Assembly: GCA_025738555.1 (NCBI GenBank)
Contig: JAOVFP010000012.1
Coordinates: 868,001 to 932,000, forward strand
Source of the DNA: Cyathus striatus
Taxonomy: Eukaryota > Basidiomycota > Agaricomycetes > Agaricales > Nidulariaceae
Length of the DNA: 64,000 nucleotides
Reading direction: 5' to 3'
Numbering within the stretch: position 1 is the first letter of the stretch; each line of letters opens with the position of its first letter. A model generated the notes under the pieces. That model was given only the letters and a program-made list of their open reading frames with translations, was not told where the DNA came from and ran no database searches. Positions 23,470 to 36,005 of this stretch are shown piece after piece. A program made the translations under genes and the position numbers.

Positions 23470-26000
23470 CTAACCACCACTACTACCCTCGATCTGAAGC
23501 CTCCTCAATCTTATCTTCCATGGGCGTTCTTCGAACTGCTGCATACCGCATGATCGTTCTTTAGGTTCCTCATTCTCCACCTTCCTTGTCCTCTGGCTGT
23601 AGTAAATATCAAGCCGCCTCATGTCCAGAAGACTTACGTTAACTCTGCTGACGTTGAGATATCCCTCGGACGTAGAGCACTGCCTACATGTGAAAAAGCT
23701 GTATTCGCTTTTTTTTGTTGGGCTGGATTAGTGCTCTCAACCGTTGTACTGGGACGACTGGGAGATAGTTGTACTGTGGTGGCAGGAACTTCCATACTAA
23801 CCCGAGGAAAATAGGAACGGCTGGTAGCTGAGGTTTTCCTCTTTGAATTCTGGCTCATTTGGAATTGTCTCGTTTCCTGGTGGATGAGGCTCAGCAGACG
23901 AAATGTGGACCCAAAATGTTCTATTGGAGGCTTTCGTCTCAAGGCTAAGTTGCCCTTCTTTGACCAGCATGGACGAACCTTTGTGTACAGTCACTAGTGG
24001 CCCTTAAAGTACATCTTCACGTTGACTTCACGTCAATTCGATGTTCTCATACTCTCCATCCCGCCGGTGGCGTTAAAGCAATCGAATATTCTATTGCTTG
24101 AAGTCGTACTAAACCGCGGCCGATAGACACGTCAGCATTCGAACAACTTCAACTTCAAACGACTTACGCTTCTGCATCTTGATTGTATCGCTTATGGCCG
24201 TCGTCTCATCAAACCGCGCATTCGCAATCTGCCTTTGACTAGTTTCGACTTGGTTGCTGGACTCGATATCCCGAGCCGACCTGGAAATTACGCTGATACG
24301 CGCAAAATTGAGCTCGGCAAAAGGTTGGCCTGCTTTACTCCATGCACCGAGTCTTCCGGACCTTCCGTCAGTCATCGGAGCAGGCGGTATCCAAATCTCA
24401 TCCTATCTCATATCGAAGTAATCATAAGATATCACTTGCATGGAGCTGATAACCATTACTGCCCGATGGCCATTGACGCCACCATCGTAATCGTGAAAAT
24501 AGAGCAATATATTCAAAAGAGAATATTCCCACTCAAAGAGAGTTGTTATCGGAATAGGAGCTTGCTTTGCATGAACGCCTTTACTTACCAGGGACTCCGA
24601 GGGATACGCTGCTCGGGCATGCCTTCGGTGAGAAGTCTCACCCATCTATTGGCTAGAACTCGAAGGAGCAGCACCATCGCCATAGGACCTTCAGCGTGCA
24701 TGCCGCTAATGAGGTATGCATCTGAGAACTGGTAGTCTACATATGGGTGCTCGATGAGCTACCCACCGGTTCGCTTCGGTATCGGAGGCGACTTGTCCGT
24801 GCTCCCCTAGGCTGTATGACCCCTCTCTCCCCCTGGAAGCCTTTGGGTTGCCCAGTGCCGAGCGCTCAGTTAGAAGCTGTTGGAAGTCGCGTCGTTTGTT
24901 TAAGCGTACTTGGAATGACTGGCTCGGACACCGAAATCTTCCGACAGTTGCCAGTATACTCTCAATCATTTAAACGTTGAAGCAATTTGACTCAGATATC
25001 CGTATCTATGTCAGAGCCGTTGTCATCATGCCTGCGGGCGCAAGCTATCCTTTCGACGGTCAAAAAGGAGTGTAGCCATCATGATTGGCTACTAATTTTA
25101 GTTCACCTACTAGGGTCAGCTGGTGAAGAACATCGACAAAGAGCCATCGCAGCGAGCTAATTTTATGCTGGCAATGGAAAGTTTTCCCATCGTATGGCAG
25201 CGAAGATGGAAGCTGAAGGGTTCGGGGAAATATCTGGCCTTCCAAAGAGAGTGTGCAAGTCTGCTCTCTAACTGCGGGATCGGAGACCGGCAGTGGTCTT
25301 CCTGGCTTGCATGGGTAGCTCCTCGCTGATGACTCTGCTGAGCGATAACGTATGGGTTACACCTCCGAGTCCGAGCACGTTCAGCGTGAAGAATCGTCGA
25401 ACAGTACTCGTGTTTCCGATAACCACGCTGTGTGCTGTAGGAAGGCTTCGTCCACACCGTCCCGCAACCCGTAAGGAGGGACCGGCTCGGGCATGAATAA
25501 AGAGATCGCATGATGTTGATGTTGAATACACACACTTACATGGGGGCCACCTTTTCCGGTCTCACATTTCTGTTCTATAATTATTCCACTCTCGCGGTCA
25601 GCAGACCAGAAATTTCGTCGTGTATGTCATTGCCGCCTATTTAATTTTAATGGAGGAGAGCAACGAGATACTCACAGTCAAGATAAGTTTGTACGCCGTG
25701 GTGAAACATGCACCAAGGCGAGCTGGTGGTTCAAGTTGTCGCCCCTCGGCCATGACCCAGAGCCCGAGTACAAGTCGCGTGGTTCGTCCGTTTGCAATTC
25801 GTTGGTGCGCTGGTTTGCTTTTTGTCGGCGCGCGGTCATGTGGAACAACAGTGAAAAGCTGGTTGTTGACCGGTTCAAGATAGGAGTGGGAGAATATCTG
25901 TGAATATTTGAATTGGCAACAATGAGAGAAACTTGCCAAGTACGCACATTCTTAGAGAAGTCAAGTAGTCACCAGTTCAAGCTATAATGGTAATAACTTA
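23470..26000 (-). CDS. intron-rich gene of unknown function
   Basis: The 3' half is well supported by phase-matched exons, in coding order: 24564-24436, 24402-24168, 24002-23802, 23683-23638 and 23584-23470 (stop TAG at 23472-23470). These encode, among others, DEIWIPPAPMTDGRSGRLG, ETTAISDTIKMQKRPLVTVH, TFWVHISSAEPHPPGNE and, at the end, WKIRLRRLQIEGSSGG. Further coding-like pieces lie upstream (24720-25600, for example KISVSEPVIPSFQGERGV across an intron at about 24905 to 24840, and a segment near 25640-25900), but several frames compete there and I could not fix the 5' part or the start. No domain is recognised. The true 5' end may lie anywhere between about 25.0 and 26.4 kb. Confidence 0.5.
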
Positions 26001-26920
26001 GGCCCACTGCTCTCTACACATCCTTAAAGATTAGACAAAGATTAGATGCTTTACTTAGCAATGAGTCATTATTGACTACGCGGCTTTAATCTTGATCGAA
26101 TATTAAACAACAGATGAAAGCATTTGAACAGGCACAGGTACGAAAGCTTAGACGTGCTGAACGAGACAGATAGGATTTTTACGAACCAGTTCCGGGTTCG
26201 CCTAGACTTGTCTTACGCTGGCCTTGAAGCCTCTCGGAGCCTCTTGGTCTTGGTCTTGTCGGATGCCCCAGGATCTTTCTGTCAGAGATACGGATCAATA
26301 CCATTGCGGACATGGCGTAAGAGATATTAGATCTGGACATCAGGCGTTCAACTAGATTTCGTGGGGGTGTAATACGCGTTTGAGCATTTCTTCGAGTCAC
26401 GGGCTTGAAGCTCCGAGCTCGGAACAATTATTGCAGGACAAGTCAGTCATTAGTTAACATATACAGAATGGCCCTGCCAAGTTCGTAGGATTGAATCAAC
26501 AGACACCGTCCCCGCATTTTAAAGACTTTAAACGGATTAGATTGTAGTTGTATGTTGAACTTCTAACTTCTATTCGTTGATGACTCGAGTCAGGTATTTT
26601 TCGGCCACTAGTACGAACGAGTATAGCGTTACCACTCCGTGAACTCCGACTGGTTCAAGAAACAGCGCGCAAGCCTCACTTCACCTCTTTAATGAGAAAA
26701 AAGCGACGTCTTTTATCCTCGCCAGTCAATTCGAACCTCATTCCCAATCAAAGTCCAAGTACAGCCATAGTAACAGAATGCAGTGATTCTTGAATATTAA
26801 CCTGGGGTGAACCCTTGGAAATAAACGACCATGGATCCCATAAAAGGCGAGAGAATGTCCATTTGCAGTATGCTGCGCGTAAAAGAATCCGAGCTTCCCC
26901 GCGGATTTTCATGTTATTGG
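26001..26920. other. unresolved; possible 5' exons of the gene to the left
   Basis: On the minus strand near 26190-26290 a short stretch after an acceptor-like CTGACAG reads as a charged segment (SDKTKTKRLREASRPA) and ends at a GTAAGAC donor, which may be an upstream exon. Nothing else is supported. Confidence 0.2.
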
Positions 26921-27120
26921 TTACGAGGTGAGACGCAGTGGATGTGGAGGTGGATCGCAGGTGTCACCGCTTAGTTCAATGAATGGCCGTAACCAGGACA
27001 TCGTACTAAGAGCAGCCTTGAGATGTATAGTGTCTTTAGTCTTCGGCTTTACACGTCGTGGTTTAGCAGGGGGATCGATGAGTTCTTCAACAAAGATACC
27101 ATGCTTGTTGGGTGGCAGCG
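26921..27120 (-). pseudogene. orphan coding-like segment
   Basis: A minus-strand frame reads HGIFVEELIDPPAKPRRVKP and about 40 more residues (…MSWLRPFIELSGDTCDP…) to a TAA at 26923-26921. It has strong coding character but no start, and upstream the frame closes at a TGA near 27130. It may be the last exon of a gene I could not assemble, or a relic. Family unknown. Confidence 0.3.
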
Positions 27121-27486
27121 CAGCAGATGCTCATTCGTCCTTCGCAAATCTTGACGCTAGGTCGACAGCCAACTGTGGAATGACAGTTAAGACAATGGAG
27201 TTATTAAAAGGGTTGGCAGTCGGCAGTAGGTTGCAGTCGTCCGGTTACATTTCAGCATTAGACAAGTGGATCATGACGGAAGAGCAAGAATTCTAGTGAC
27301 GGTGTCGCTGTGCATTGCAATTTGTCCGCGGCGATACGAGCATGGTGGAAAGCGAAATCATACATAATCCATATTATGTATAAGTGCGATTTCGAATTAT
27401 AAAATTGTATGCGTAAATAATTGAAATAAGATAAGATAAATATTGTAAATTACAGTAATAAGTCCTTAACCCTAACGACACCCACC

Positions 27487-27657
27487 CTAACCCCACGTTG
27501 ACAACCGCAGGCAAAGCCTGCCATCGCTGACGACAGCCTCATCATTCTTGTTTTCAACTTCCACCTTCTTCGCCGTCCTTTGCGTCTTCCTGGTCGTCTT
27601 CTCGTCGCAAGCCTCGACGAACTCAGGTCATATATGCTCTTTACTTTCTGGCGGCAT
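27487..27657 (-). pseudogene. small ORF with in-frame TGA
   Basis: Starting from ATG at 27657, a frame of 57 codons reaches TAG at 27489-27487. Nine codons in, it meets a TGA, after which the same frame continues with strong coding character (EFVEACDEKTTRKTQRTAKK, then KVEVENKND). A TATAAAA box lies about 105 bases upstream on the same strand (near 27760). An intron that would remove the TGA would be only about 23 bases. Either it is a decayed small gene or the true start is elsewhere. Confidence 0.25.
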
Positions 27658-27985
27658 TTTCACCTTTGATCTGGGCTCGTACGAGGAAGTTTTCCTTTCA
27701 AATAATCTCTTCTCTGGAGCTAGCAACGCTACATCTTGAGCGTTTCTACTGCCATTTTATAGCGCCGACTTTCTGGCTGGCCAATAGCTAGGACACATTT
27801 AACGCAAATACCATTTGTTCGTTATTTCATTTGGGGCGTTTTTATCTTAGAACAGGAACGAGGCGAGCGTTTTCGAGGAAGACAATAGGCCGGCGAAACA
27901 GGGTACGAGTACAAGAGACCTTAATTCCAATACACCACGACTACCTTTTCATACACTTTCACTATAACCTTCATACAAGCAATCT
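27658..27985. promoter_or_regulatory. divergent upstream region
   Basis: It lies between the small minus-strand ORF and the large serine-rich gene. It contains the minus-strand TATAAAA near 27760 and a pyrimidine/CA-rich plus-strand leader at 27925-27985. Confidence 0.3.
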
Positions 27986-30900
27986 ATGCCTCTCCGCCCT
28001 GCACTCAAACTACGGCGTGAAAGACCTAGCTCTGCAATATATATCGGTCCAGATCCCAACTACTCAGGCGCCTCATCTTCCTCTCTCTCATCTTCCTATC
28101 TGTCGAATGGGACGCCACCCAGCCTTCCTGACCTCCCTGAACCGCCAAGCCCGAGTCACAGTATACATAGCGCTGGCTCAGGGCTCCCTTCGCCGCCGGC
28201 AACAAACTCGACAGGAAGTGGGAGCACAACAGGAGACCCTGGGCGCGTCGAGCGTAGAGACGTAGGGAAGGGGAGGGGAGACAGCTCGAGCGGGAGCAAC
28301 GCGGTCTTTTCGCACCCCAATGCTAGCGCAGCGAGCTTGAGCCGAGATAGGGAGAGGGATGGAAAGGGGACTTTGGAGCATGACCCTAGCACTAGCACGA
28401 GTGCGGCAGGAAGCAGCATGGCTGGGAGCAGAAGCAGCAGCCGTCTTGCCTCGTATGATCAGCCTGAGGCAGATTACGATTATGATCGGTCCGAAAAGAG
28501 ACGATCCGCCGATACTTTATCGTCGTCGGGTTATCAATTGGACGATAATCTTAGTGATGGAGGTGGGGATGCGGAGGAAGACGATACGGCGCGGATGAAC
28601 TTGCATCGACGACATGTTTCCCTTGCTAATGTGGCGGGTGAGGGAACTAGGAGAGAAAACGATGCATTGGAAAAAGTTAGGAGTTTGACGCAGAGGAATA
28701 GAATGGTACGCTCTTGTTCAGCTCCTACGCGTTTCGAATTTTGTCTGACGTCCCGGGAAAGGCACTTGACAAGTTGTCTCGATTGTCGCCATCACCATCT
28801 CGCACTTCCCATACAACCACATCCAGCTCGACCTCGTCTAGTCGTTTACGAAGAACCCACCAAGCCCGAGCATCATATCCTCTACCTCCCCAGGATGTCT
28901 CAGGAAGTGAGACAGAGCGAGAAGAGAGCATATATTCTTACTCACAGTCTCACAAGTCGTCTGCATCCACATCACAGCTACCTTCCGAATTAGGCGAAAG
29001 AGATAGAAGAGGCGTTGACACCGAGAGCTGGCGGCGCAACGCTGAGCCACCTTCACCTATCTCCCGAGAGCCTTCAGGTTCATCGACACATTCCAATAAT
29101 GGAAGGTATTCCAGGGCGTCAACTTCCCCTCAAAGACAAAAACCGACAAATACTCGGAGAAATAGGGGTAGTTGGGGATTTCCGCTGGATGTGGAACGCG
29201 AAAAGGAGCGAGATGCATGGGACGAGAGTACGTTTACGAGAGAGGAAGGGAAACTGGGAGGAGCTAGACGGCGAGCGGCGTTACCTAGAGAGTTTGTTGC
29301 TGCTAGTGGCGGTGGCGAGTCAAGTGCAACGTCGACGACGACGAGTGGAAGAGTGAGTTTATTTATTATTTATTTTGTTGTTGTTATTATATGTTTTATT
29401 TGTTCCGTTGGCGATCGGGGTCTTTCCGTCATTAATTTGTCTTTGCGACAACAGTGGCTCTTTTCTTCTCGTTCCCGTTAGCCCTTTCATTATTCATATT
29501 CTCTTCCCATGCTGTCTTCGCTATCGAATATCTAACCCCCATCTCTCTTCACAGTATTCCGTTGATCCTATGACTCCGCACCGCCAACTATCCACATCAA
29601 GCAGAGTCCCTTCGACCGTACCAGGAACAGGCTTGTCACGAGCATCGACAGTTCGAACACCAGCTTCAGCTCGATGGGTCAATGAAGACTTTGAGAGTCC
29701 CAGAAATGGCTCGAGAAATCCGCGTCACTCGGTGGATTTGATATCCGAAACTGGGACCAGTTCACGCATCGAAAGGCGGGTGTCGTTTGACCGAGAACGA
29801 GAAAGCGTGAAGGGCATGACTCCTTTGGATGACGGCAGGGGAGAGACCGGTCGTCAATGACTTATCGCGAACGAAGACTTTCAGTCGATCGTGAACCTGC
29901 TTACGACAGTCGCGAGAAGAGGCAGACGCTACGCGGAGGGAGTGCGGAGAGTGCGCTAGGTTTGTGGAGTCCGGGAGGGAGAAGTCTTATTGGGGAGGGG
30001 TTGAGAGCGGCTGGGCTAAGTAGACGTGTGGGGGTGGGGACTGTTGGGTTAGGTCTGGGGGATGGTGGATTAAAAGGTCCTGCACCAAAGAGAGAGGAGA
30101 GAGAGAAAGAAGGGTAGAATGGAAGAGTCCGGAGCGTGGAAGGGGGGAGAGTGATAGGGTGCGCGAGAGGGATGCAGAAAGAGAACGGGTTCCACCGAGG
30201 GCGGCGACTTCTATGGCTGATTATCGGTACCTTGGAAAAGAGAAAGAACGAGAAAGGATAGGAGAGCAAAGAAGTGTTCACACTCAGGAGAGGGACAGGG
30301 ATAGAGACTTGACATTGTCCCGAAGAGAGTTCTCCCTAACTCAGCGCGACAGAGAAGAACGCGCTGAGTCTGCCTTGGCTCGATACTCTACACTCGCTCC
30401 TGCTACGCCCCTTCATCTTCGCGATGAACGCGATGACAAAGACCGGCGATACTCCAGTCCCATTGGAACACGGCGACAGGGGGCACAGACACCTGCACAC
30501 CAACCCCCTCAACCCAGTACTGGACATGCTAAGCTTATGTACGACGCTATGAATATGTTCGAAGTCCAAGTCAACCGGCTTCCTGCTGTTTCCAATTCAT
30601 CACAAGTAGGAAAGGAAGTCACTGCTACCGCAGAGTTGGGAAGAAACGCAGAAAATGTGGTCTATGCCGTTGAACGACTTAATTCCATGCTGCGGACTGG
30701 AACGGCTCGGGCATTGGAAGCTCAGATTGATGCTGAAGTGAGCCGGGATGATGGGAACGGCAGTGTTGATATGGTCTCAATGTGGAGTCGTGTGGGTGGT
30801 GATTATAGGGAGGGTGTGAGGACATCAGATGAGCTGATTAGGGGGATGACTGGGTTGTTGATTGGTATGAGCAGGGTGATGCGGGAGTATGCGAATGCGC

Positions 30901-32111
30901 ACGGGGCTCCAAGTGCCAATGGTAGTGCTGTCGGCAGCTCAGGCGATATTGGCTCTCCTGCTATGCATTCGAGGAGTGTGAGTCTTAGTGCTGTCGACGA
31001 AGACAGGAAACAGCCTAGTGCAAGCGGCTCGGATATAGCTAGCGGCAGCGCTGGTGGGAGCGGGAGGAGAAGTGTGGAGTCCCGTAGGAGTTGGGAGCCT
31101 GCCGCTCTCGCACTCTCGGCTACCGGGAAGGAGAGGGACAGGGAAGAGGCGCTCAGGAGACTTGCAGGGGATCGTGCTACGTCTGGAAGCGTGTTAAGTA
31201 TCCGGCAGAGAGAATTGGATACGCCTTCGCCTTTGAACAGAGTGGCAGGGTCTTCCATGCGTAGGAGACTGCTTACCCCAAGAGAAAAACGGGAGGCACA
31301 AGCTGATGCTGAGGCTTCTGGCGGCAGTATGAGGAAATCTGCTGCAGAGAGCTCGTTAATTAGCTCTCCCGAGTCCGTACGAATGCAAGATTTCGATTCT
31401 CCCACTCCTGCTGGCCGCGCAAGTACACTGGACCGCAGTAGGACTCTACCGCCGCTTTCCATCCCTAGGCCACTTCCCACTTTACCGTCAGAGTCACTTC
31501 TTCGTCGCAATGCCACCACAGCAGAGAAGACTGGCTCAATTCGCGACAGAGACCGTGGTGACCGTCGCAAGCAATCCACTACTTCCATAGCCACTGTCCG
31601 CCCTGGCCCCGCCTTCCCTGATCTGACTACTCCCAGCAATGCCACTACTGCCGTTACCCCGCACACTGTCTCCAACTCTCCTTTGTCTTCTGCCTCCCCG
31701 TTAATGCGTAGCGATTCAGAACGTTCGGGACGATCGCAAGTCACCTTTTCCAAACCCTCCACCATTTCTGTATCTGCCCTAAACGGTCTGCGACAGCAGG
31801 CTGAGCGCGAGCGCACGGTCTCTGCCAGTTCCGGCTTGGGTGACGAGATTTATCGCTCTGCAGATCCACGCACACCCCTCTCTGGCTCTGAAACCGAGCG
31901 TGATACCAGGAGACGAACACTCGGTGTTAGAGCAGGCGCACGACAGTCGGTAGACAATTTGGCTTTGGAGGAGAACTTGGAAGAGTTTGGCGTTATGAGC
32001 AAAAACTCGACCGTCAACGCTGCCGATCGAAGTGCACTGCATACTGTGTTGAATAGCTCTGGGAGGAGAGAGAGGAGGAGGACGGTGACGGAGATATGGC
32101 CTACAGTGTAG
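27986..32111 (+). CDS. large serine/arginine-rich disordered protein, two frame breaks
   Basis: Exons 27986-28705, 28762-29352 and 29555-32111 join in phase 0. The product (about 1,250 residues) is low complexity: S, R, E, D, P and T, with many RERERE and SSSS runs. One segment stands out as ordered: residues encoded at about 30535-30900 (MYDAMNMFEVQVNRLP, NAENVVYAVERLNSMLRTG, ELIRGMTGLLIGMSRVMREY) form amphipathic helices. No enzyme motif is seen; a cytoskeletal or polarity scaffold would fit but is a guess. In exon 3 the frame shifts by one base near 29833-29857 and again near 30065-30112. Coding character continues on both sides of each break, so these are single-base indels in simple tracts, either assembly errors or real lesions. 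Confidence 0.65.
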
Positions 32112-32722
32112 TGGGTCATGTGATGCTGAAAGTCTCAAGCTTTCAGGTGGGTGCATTGTCTTCTTTTTCATTGTACGCTTTTTGACCATCGTCGCTTCTT
32201 CATAGATCTTCGCACTTTCTCTTTTACAGATAGATGTACGGGCCTCCTGGCCGTGCATGGACTCGCAGTTCAAGTTTTCGAACTGATACAAATTCATTCA
32301 CTGTGTATTTAAACCCCCCCTTTCTCATTTTTTGGGCTCTTGATTCCGTCTGAAAAACTCCACCGTTATGGCTGGATCCTTGTTTCGTTTCGTTTCTTTA
32401 TGTTTCGTTTCTTTTTATGTCCCTTATACTGTCTTTTCACACATCCTCATGATGCATGTCTAAATTATGGCTTTATGCATGAACCACAGTGGTGAGCGCT
32501 AGGCTTGCTGCACGATACCATACTCCACCAAGTACTGTACTTTTTCCCATCAACTTTAACGATCGGCTAAGTCGCTGTACGTAGCTAATTAATGGCGTCG
32601 CGAATGATAATTGTAATAACATATATGGGGGGCGGATAGCATGTGCATAGCAAGGGTCAAGAGTATAATAAGGCGTTAAATAGTACGATAAGATGTTACG
32701 AGAGCATTGGATATGTACGGGG
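32112..32722. other. convergent intergenic region
   Basis: Between the 3' ends of the serine-rich gene and the metacaspase. T-rich with repeated TTTCGTTTC runs near 32385-32415. No gene is seen. Confidence 0.4.
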
Positions 32723-35491
32723 TTAGAGAACGAAGTCCTTGCTTTGATCCTGCACGAAATCAATCAGTGGCTTGCACAAGGCGAACGGAAATGACCTACA
32801 ATAGGATGTGTAGTGCTCAGCTGAGCCTTCTGTTGGTATTTGGGTATTAGAGTCTTTCTACATCCCCCGCGTCCCCGAGTCAGCTTTTCCCTGACTCCCA
32901 ACCTTTCGAAAAAAGAAAAGGCATACCGAAGATAGGAAAGAAGCTCCCCGTATGTCGTTTTGGGGTGTTCCTCTGCGTGCGGAGTTAGCTTTTGTGGTGT
33001 GTTAAGCATCTCGTTGTGAAGACGTACTTAAGACTTTAATAAATGCCTATGTAGGTGGTAGTGCGGTCAGTACGGGGAGGTAAAGGAGTGTAAAGTGTAG
33101 ATGACTACTCACGTAACTCATAGCGCCTACTGCTATCCCACCATGGAATGTATCCGCGCTCGTTTCGTCGTCTTTGCATGATGCGAAACATATCTTTGGT
33201 GGTTATATTTAGTTTTGATGGGAAGGAAGTAGGAGGGAGGGACGTACGACATCTGCAGCTGGAGCACCGCGACTTCTTGCTCGGTGGCTGATATGGTCTA
33301 GACCACGCAGGCGCCCGTGTGCGGAGTGCTTTACAGGTATTTAGTAAACTAGTGTGGTTCGCGGAATGGTACTTACGAGGTATGGAAGGTCTGTAAATAA
33401 CTAGTTGGTGAACTGAAACAAATGACTTCGGTGAAGGTACGTACCGAGAACGGTGCCGGAATGACATGACTGGAACAGGGAGGCAGGTGTCAGTATGCCT
33501 AACAGCTGTGAAGAAGGGAAGGTAAAGCGCACGTCGAATATTGCCTTGTGGGTTTAGTTAGTACCGTGATGCCTTTTTGAGGATGAACATGCTTACTGTT
33601 AATCGACAGCCGGGCGGTAGTGGCTGCACGAGGTATCTGTTTAGATCCTAAGGTGGGTTTAGCATTGGTGTGAATGGAGGGAAGGAGGGAGGGGACGCAC
33701 ATCGTCGATTATTTCTCCGGTTTTTTTAAAGTCCACTGGGAAAATTGCTATACCACACTATGAGTATCTCCCAGATGATATCGACCCTCATACACGCACC
33801 TTCATTCATCCCGTCCTTTTCCTGGCCGGTTTTATCAGGTACCTGTCCTCCATGCCCCGAATCTACTATCCAATCAACAATTGTGATGAAAAACGCAATG
33901 AATGCCTACAGTGGAAGAATAGCGAATCGTCCTTGCGCGCACTTCTGACGAGCCAGTGTAACGCGTCGAAGATGTTCTTCCGGGTGGGATCGATTCCTCC
34001 TTGTTCGTCCGTGAGAAGCATGATATCGCTCTTTCGGAATCCGTAGTACTCTACATACTCGATATTAGTAAAGTGAATTCTGAAGGGGAGGCGAACGCAC
34101 TGATAAGAAAATCACGCATGTGTCTTGCGTCGTTTGCGCATCCTTTCAGTTCGTCGTGTTGTCCGGCGTAGTTGATTCCCACCTAGATAAGATGGATAGA
34201 TAAGATAAGATAATGAAAAGAGAGAGAGGAGGGAAGGACGTACGCATACGGCCTTTTTGCGCCCTGTACACCTTGACCAGGAGAAATTCCTCGATGGGGG
34301 GAGGAGTTTGAGGTATTTGTCGATATCACTGAATCCTGTTTGGAAGCCGCGGGGGTCGCCTTGGGATGCTCCTCCTGTTGGTGCGCGGGGCGGGATGAAG
34401 GGAGCGGTGGTGCCTGATGTGGATGGATACCTGTGCGATGGGTGGCTATTTAGTTGAGACATGGTAGATTCTATGATCTGTGCAGTTGTTAGTTGAAATT
34501 CGATACGATGGGGTGGAGTAGTACATTAGGAGAATATCTAACCGTCTTCGTTGACCCTGCAACGCCTTGCGAAAGGTGTGGATTGTACGGGTTGCTTGAA
34601 GTCCTACTGCGGTGGTGTCCACCTCCCGAGGGGGAGATGCTGGGCAAGGGCATACCTGGACCAGGGGATAAATGTGGATTGTACGGGTTGCTTGAAGTCC
34701 GACTGCGATGGTGTCCCCCTCCCGCGGGGGAGATATTGGGCGGGGGCATACCTTGACCAGGGGAGGAATGGGCCATACCCGTGGGCATATATGGCGCCAA
34801 GAGCCCATTGGGCACTTGTACGGGCGTATATGTCCCCGGAGGCATCTGCGTGGTGTACCCGTTGAACGAGCGCGTTCGTTGGCCCAGTCCATGTGCGCTT
34901 GCGCTAGGTTGGGATTGTGGGTACGCGTAGGCGTAGTCGTTGGCTATGGGTGCGTGTGGTGCAGAGTGAGCTATTTGAATTGGGGCTGCGTATGTTCCCT
35001 GTGGGTTGGGTTGAGAGGGAGGGGGGATGAATGCGGCGGTGGAGTGGGAGTGTCGTCTGAGTTTGGTTGGTGGTGTGCTTGTGTTTTCAGGGAAGGAGGA
35101 GGAGCGATGGTGACCTGGTGAGATGGGATGTTGGGAGGGATGCTGGGAAGGGTGGAGAGCAGAGGAGGGATGTAGGTTGTTGGAGGTGACTCGGGTGCGC
35201 GAGGTTGAGCGTTTGCGCAGTAAGTTGCGGAATCGGCTGGTTTTTTGGTGCGGTTGTTGGGTTTGTTGGGTGGTCGGGTATCCCGTTTGGATGGGGGCTT
35301 CGCCGTTATACATTGGTTGCGCGGCGAGTTGTTGTTGTGGGGGATAAAATCTAGGGATTCGTGAGTGGATGGTAAAGATGATGTCATGGAACATACTGAG
35401 GTGCTGGTTGTTGTGGATCTCTGGGAAGAGCGATAAGTTGGTTGTGCTGAGGGAGGGAGAAGGGGACTTACTGGACGCGTGGGCGAAACAT
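32723..35491 (-). CDS. metacaspase (type I, caspase-like cysteine protease)
   Basis: Eighteen exons, all phase-consistent; boundaries in coding order: 35491-35472, 35420-35397, 35350-34543, 34477-34244, 34182-34101, 34050-33910, 33862-33800, 33747-33701, 33647-33597, 33544-33533, 33469-33445, 33390-33377, 33328-33248, 33193-33113, 33046-33028, 32972-32927, 32857-32800 and 32749-32723. About 610 residues. A long P/Q/H/S-rich prodomain is followed by the p20 fold: KKAVCVGINYAGQHDELKGC, SDIMLLTDEQ, catalytic His in FFHYSGHGGQ, MNEAIFPVDF, catalytic Cys in FDSCHSGTVLDLPY. The p10 part has SCKDDETSADTFHGGIAVGA and ends LSTTHPIDQSKDFVL. These are diagnostic of Arg/Lys-specific fungal metacaspases, linked to cell death and protein quality control. 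Two exons are only 12 and 14 bases. The prodomain carries an internal duplication near 34560-34740. Confidence 0.92.
34560..34745 (-). repeat. tandem duplication in metacaspase prodomain
   Basis: Two roughly 90 base copies encode ISP[AS]GGGHHRSRTSSNPYNP followed by HLS. DNA identity is high, suggesting a recent slip event inside the largest exon. Confidence 0.8.
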
Positions 35492-36005
35492 GGTGGGGAT
35501 ATGCGGAGTCAAGGTGAGATAAGATGCAGTCTGTGGGTGGTCTATGTTTAAAAGGGTCGAGCTAAGTGTGTCTGTTATGGATTGGGTGGATGGATCTGAT
35601 TCCGTCCGATAGAATGCATGACGCCATCGGAGATTTTTTGGTCTTGGATCTCAGGTGTAAAATTAACGAGCGCGGGTCAGTGCTTTTGGTGCTCGTTTGG
35701 ATAGTCAAGTGTGGGGTCGACAGGTCAGGTGCTCTTAGGCGTCTGTGGGTGGGCGCTGGTGCGGTTCGAAGGGGGATGTCAGTGAGGGTTTTGCAAGCAA
35801 GCTGCAAGCCTAGCGCTGTGCAGTGATGAGTAGACATGCACTTGTCAGCGGTGGACTTTTCTCTGCGATCGGGTGTTGGATACTAGAATGTTCCGTGTTC
35901 CCTATTTCATTTGCGGATCTTGAGCAGGGAACTCTTATAAGGCATTCAACGCAAGCAATTAGAATGGGAAAGGTTTAGATTCGTGGAAGTTGGTTGAGTG
36001 CGATG
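35492..36005. promoter_or_regulatory. upstream region of the metacaspase
   Basis: No coding path is supported; frames on both strands at 35560-35840 are short and without family features. Confidence 0.35.

Noticed and set aside
27467..27497. Interstitial telomere repeat
   Set aside because: Only two imperfect CCCTAA units are present, too few to call; it could equally be a factor binding site.
27500..27550. Box C/D snoRNA on the minus strand (an ATGATGA is present)
   Set aside because: No D box or terminal stem was found at a suitable distance, and the segment reads as coding in the same orientation.
30803..31816. A 337-residue minus-strand frame
   Set aside because: It is the antisense of the serine-rich gene, which has biased codons that keep the opposite frame open; the plus strand has the better protein character.
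34489..35121. Plus-strand frames within the metacaspase prodomain
   Set aside because: Antisense shadows; the minus strand gives a continuous, spliced metacaspase.
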